Made by a program: the position numbers and the translations under genes. Shown here one piece after another: positions 7,302 to 8,557 of a DNA stretch of 8,557 nucleotides. The stretch is from Nocardioides sp. (GTDB taxonomy: Bacteria; Actinomycetota; Actinomycetes; Propionibacteriales; Nocardioidaceae), in assembly GCA_021166815.1 (NCBI GenBank), contig JAJPEO010000242.1, forward strand, positions 1-8,557, in the 5' to 3' direction. How positions within the stretch are numbered: the first letter of the stretch is position 1; each line of letters starts with the position of its first letter. Below the pieces are notes generated by a model. It was not told the DNA's origin, did not search any database, and saw only the letters and a list, made by a program, of their open reading frames with translations.

Positions 7302-7679
7302 CTACTCCGAGCCGCCGATCTCCTGCTGGACGTCGTCCCAGGCGATGTCGTTGCGCCGCTGCAGGTGGTGGCGGATGTCCCCGACGAGCCGCTTGAGCTC
7401 CTCCCGCACCGGATCGGGGTCGGGGGCCTCGAGAACCTGCGGGCCGAGGGTGCTGAGGCGGGTGAGCAGCAGGGCGCGCTCGCGTTGCGCGGCGCCGTGG
7501 CGCGACGAGAGCGAGCCGTCGACGGGCATGCCGGTCTCGTTGGTCAGCGCGTCCCGTACGCCGACCATCCGCTGGCGCACCATCCACCGCCACCGGCCGA
7601 GGTCGGACTCGGCGCGCGGACGGATGAGCAGGGCTTCAGCGAGGTTCTGGACCGCGGTGTTGTCTCTCTTCGTGGTCAT
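7302..7679 (-). CDS. Conserved-looking small helical protein of unknown function
   Basis: A 125-residue protein beginning MTTKRDNTAVQNLAEALL and ending with TAG (7304-7302). The frame is open further upstream to 8231, but ATG 7679-7677 is chosen because GGAGG (7689-7685) sits 5 nt before it and the upstream extension overlaps the divergent gene. The protein is soluble, charged and mainly helical, with WRWMVRQRMVGVRDALTNET at about 30-49 and a C-terminal region RRNDIAWDDVQQEIGGSE. There is no signal peptide, membrane segment, zinc site or recognisable nucleotide-binding motif. I do not recognise the family. Codon use is typical of the window, so it looks real rather than a shadow. It diverges from the membrane-protein gene at 7800 and may share the CRP-like site between them; tRNA-Ser(UGA) lies downstream on the same strand. 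Confidence 0.75.
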   Translation of the reverse strand: MTTKRDNTAVQNLAEALLIRPRAESDLGRWRWMVRQRMVGVRDALTNETGMPVDGSLSSRHGAAQRERALLLTRLSTLGPQVLEAPDPDPVREELKRLVGDIRHHLQRRNDIAWDDVQQEIGGSE

Positions 7680-7735
7680 GGCTGCCTCCGAAGGTGCGGA
7701 CGGACCCGTGGGTCGAGGGGCTTGCCAGTCTGACC

Positions 7736-7751
7736 TGTGATGTGGATCACG
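7736..7751. promoter_or_regulatory. CRP/GlxR-type operator candidate
   Basis: TGTGA-TGTGGA-TCACG matches the CRP/GlxR consensus TGTGA-N6-TCACA at 9 of 10 half-site positions. The site lies in the 120-bp divergent intergenic region, its centre about 64 nt from the small helical gene's ATG and 56 nt from the membrane-protein GTG, so it could control either or both. Binding of a cAMP-responsive regulator is inferred from the motif only. Confidence 0.55.
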
Positions 7752-7799
7752 ACAAGGCCCGGTGGCGACGGGCGCTCGCTGGCGTGGTGAAATCACTGC

Positions 7800-8249
7800 G
7801 TGCCGTCCGACTATCGACTCGCCCCCGCCGTGGCCGCCCGCCTGCTGGGTGGCGTCCTGATCGGCATCGCCGTGATGGTGTTCGTCGCGACGGGCCTGGT
7901 CATCGTCCTCGACCTCCACTCGGTCGTGCTGGTGATCCCGCTGGTGATCGGCCTGCTCGCCTTCGTCGCCGCCGCGGTCCTCCACCAGCGCCGCGGCTGG
8001 GTCGTGCGGCTGAGCGAGGAGGGCTACAAGGTGCAGTGGGTCCGCGGTGTCGGCACCGACGCCGCCCGCTGGACCGACGTCGAGGACGCCGTCACCGACA
8101 CGGTGGCAGGCGCGCCGGTCGTGGTGCTGCGCCTGCGCGACGGCCGCACCACCACCATCCCGGTCCAGATGCTCGCGGTGGACCGCGAGCAGTTCGTCCG
8201 CGACATCCAGGCCCACCTGCAGCGCGGCCACGGCATCCGCAAGCTCTGA
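7800..8249 (+). CDS. Two-TM membrane protein with PH-like cytosolic domain
   Basis: A 149-residue protein starting at GTG 7800 (MPSDYRLAPAVAARLL). Two hydrophobic segments, about 13-37 and 42-61, form a hairpin in the membrane with HQRRGW just after it, so by the positive-inside rule the C-terminal domain is cytoplasmic. Residues 66-145 have the strand pattern and final helix of a bacterial PH-like domain: WVVRLSEEGYKVQW, then a W-x-DVEDAV turn, VVVLRLRDGRTTTIPV, and a helix DREQFVRDIQAHLQ. This layout is seen in many short actinobacterial membrane proteins of unknown role. No Shine-Dalgarno precedes the GTG; a weak -10 (TGAAAT, 7788-7793) lies 6 nt upstream, so the mRNA may be leaderless. 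The next in-frame start (GTG 7830) has no better signal and would clip the region before the first TM segment. Function is unknown; an envelope role is only a guess. Confidence 0.8.
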   Translation: MPSDYRLAPAVAARLLGGVLIGIAVMVFVATGLVIVLDLHSVVLVIPLVIGLLAFVAAAVLHQRRGWVVRLSEEGYKVQWVRGVGTDAARWTDVEDAVTDTVAGAPVVVLRLRDGRTTTIPVQMLAVDREQFVRDIQAHLQRGHGIRKL

Positions 8250-8274
8250 GGGCCCCGTCCGACGGGCGACCTGA

Positions 8275-8305
8275 TTGGGCGGTGGACCGCCCTGCTGTGT
8301 AGCCT
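8275..8305 (+). promoter_or_regulatory. Candidate promoter of tRNA-Ser(GCU)
   Basis: TTGGGC (8275-8280) and TAGCCT (8300-8305) resemble -35 and -10 boxes, with a 19-nt spacer that is slightly long. Transcription would start near 8312, about 20 nt before the tRNA 5' end. The spacer contains a hairpin sequence that may also terminate the upstream gene. Confidence 0.45.
8277..8292 (+). terminator. Possible hairpin terminator after the membrane-protein gene
   Basis: GGGCGG-TGGA-CCGCCC is a perfect 6-bp GC stem with a tetraloop, 27 nt after the stop codon at 8247-8249, followed by the moderately T-rich TGCTGTGT. A second small stem, CCCGT-CCG-ACGGG (8254-8266), lies before it. Either could end the upstream transcript, but the larger one overlaps the proposed tRNA promoter, so this role is uncertain. 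Confidence 0.4.
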
Positions 8306-8332
8306 GTCGACGCTCGGTCCTGCGCCGGGCTT

Positions 8333-8422
8333 GGAGGCGTCGCCTAGTCCGGTCTATGGCGCCCGCCTGCTAAGCGGGTTGAGGTTAATCACCTCTCGCG
8401 GGTTCAAATCCCGCCGCCTCCG
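8333..8422 (+). tRNA. tRNA-Ser(GCU)
   Basis: A 90-nt class II tRNA. The acceptor stem GGAGGCG/CGCCTCC is perfect, with discriminator G at 8422. The anticodon arm is CCCGC-CTGCTAA-GCGGG, with anticodon GCT at 8369-8371. The variable arm has a GAGGT/ACCTC stem and the T arm is GCGGG-TTCAAAT-CCCGC. CCA is not encoded. It decodes the serine codons AGC and AGU, complementing the UGA-anticodon gene on the other strand. Confidence 0.97.
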
Positions 8423-8430
8423 CAGTTCCC

Positions 8431-8460
8431 GGTCCGGGGGCCCCACCGGGGCCCCGGCCC
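8431..8460 (+). terminator. Very GC-rich hairpin after tRNA-Ser(GCU)
   Basis: GGGGCCCC (8437-8444) and GGGGCCCC (8448-8455) form a perfect 8-bp stem around loop ACC. It extends outward with CC/GG and GG/CC pairs across a bulged G and a T/C mismatch. It begins 8 nt after the tRNA and is a likely terminator. The outer 3' side may be misread, because sequence quality seems to fail here. Confidence 0.55.
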
Positions 8461-8557
8461 CCCGGGGGGGCCAAGAAAAACAAAGCACACACAAGGAAAG
8501 CCGGTTTGGATTAGGGGTTGAATTTGGGGGGGAAAAATGGTGGAGACAGGCCCCCGG
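8458..8557. other. Probable low-quality or artefactual contig-end sequence
   Basis: Base composition changes abruptly from the uniformly GC-rich rest of the window to A-rich stretches and runs of G and A, such as CCAAGAAAAACAAAG and TTGGGGGGGAAAAATGG. There is no open frame, RNA gene or repeat match to the window. It starts exactly at a hairpin stable enough to disrupt sequencing. I see no supportable gene here. Confidence 0.6.

Noticed and set aside
7680..8231. N-terminal extension of the minus-strand small gene to 309 residues
   Set aside because: The extension is antisense to the membrane-protein gene and low in complexity. The ATG at 7679 has a GGAGG ribosome-binding site 5 nt upstream.
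7694..8302. Plus-strand open frame (202 codons) overlapping the PH-like membrane protein
   Set aside because: It is out of frame with the two-TM protein and gives Arg/Pro/Gly-rich low-complexity sequence with no domain.

Overview
The window is high-GC, densely coding DNA with GTG starts, TANNNT-type -10 boxes placed just upstream of start codons, and a SARP/BTAD regulator. This points to an actinomycete; a Nocardioides-like member of the Propionibacteriales is my best guess from gene content and style (inference, no search was run).

Layout. (1) 1-2093, minus strand: a two-gene unit encoding a MoxR-type AAA+ ATPase and, 4 nt downstream, a CoxE-like VWA protein whose C-terminus runs off the left edge. 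(2) 2094-2146: a 53-bp divergent intergenic region whose two -10 boxes both suggest leaderless transcripts. (3) 2147-5437, plus strand: a 1096-residue regulator with an N-terminal AAA/STAND ATPase, a long helical TPR-like middle, and a C-terminal winged-helix plus BTAD module, which is the reverse of the usual AfsR-type order. (4) 5508-7115, plus strand: a secreted protein with seven evenly spaced beta-propeller motifs and a very basic C-terminal domain. (5) 7130-7163: a strong hairpin usable from both sides, next to tRNA-Ser(UGA) on the minus strand. (6) 7302-7679 (minus) and 7800-8249 (plus): a small helical protein of unknown function and a two-TM membrane protein with a PH-like cytosolic domain, diverging from an intergenic region with a good CRP/GlxR-type palindrome. 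(7) 8333-8422: tRNA-Ser(GCU), followed by a very GC-rich hairpin. The last ~90 bases are unlike the rest and look like low-quality contig-end sequence.

How the genes may work together. The MoxR and VWA proteins form a chaperone-like pair for assembling or activating another protein or complex; no client gene is visible here. The regulator and the secreted propeller are adjacent and co-directional, so the propeller is a natural candidate target of the regulator, but this is only inference. No mobile element, CRISPR array, phage gene or biosynthetic cluster is seen. I do not see a clearly new system; the most unusual parts are the reversed-order SARP with its propeller neighbour and the paired leaderless promoters.
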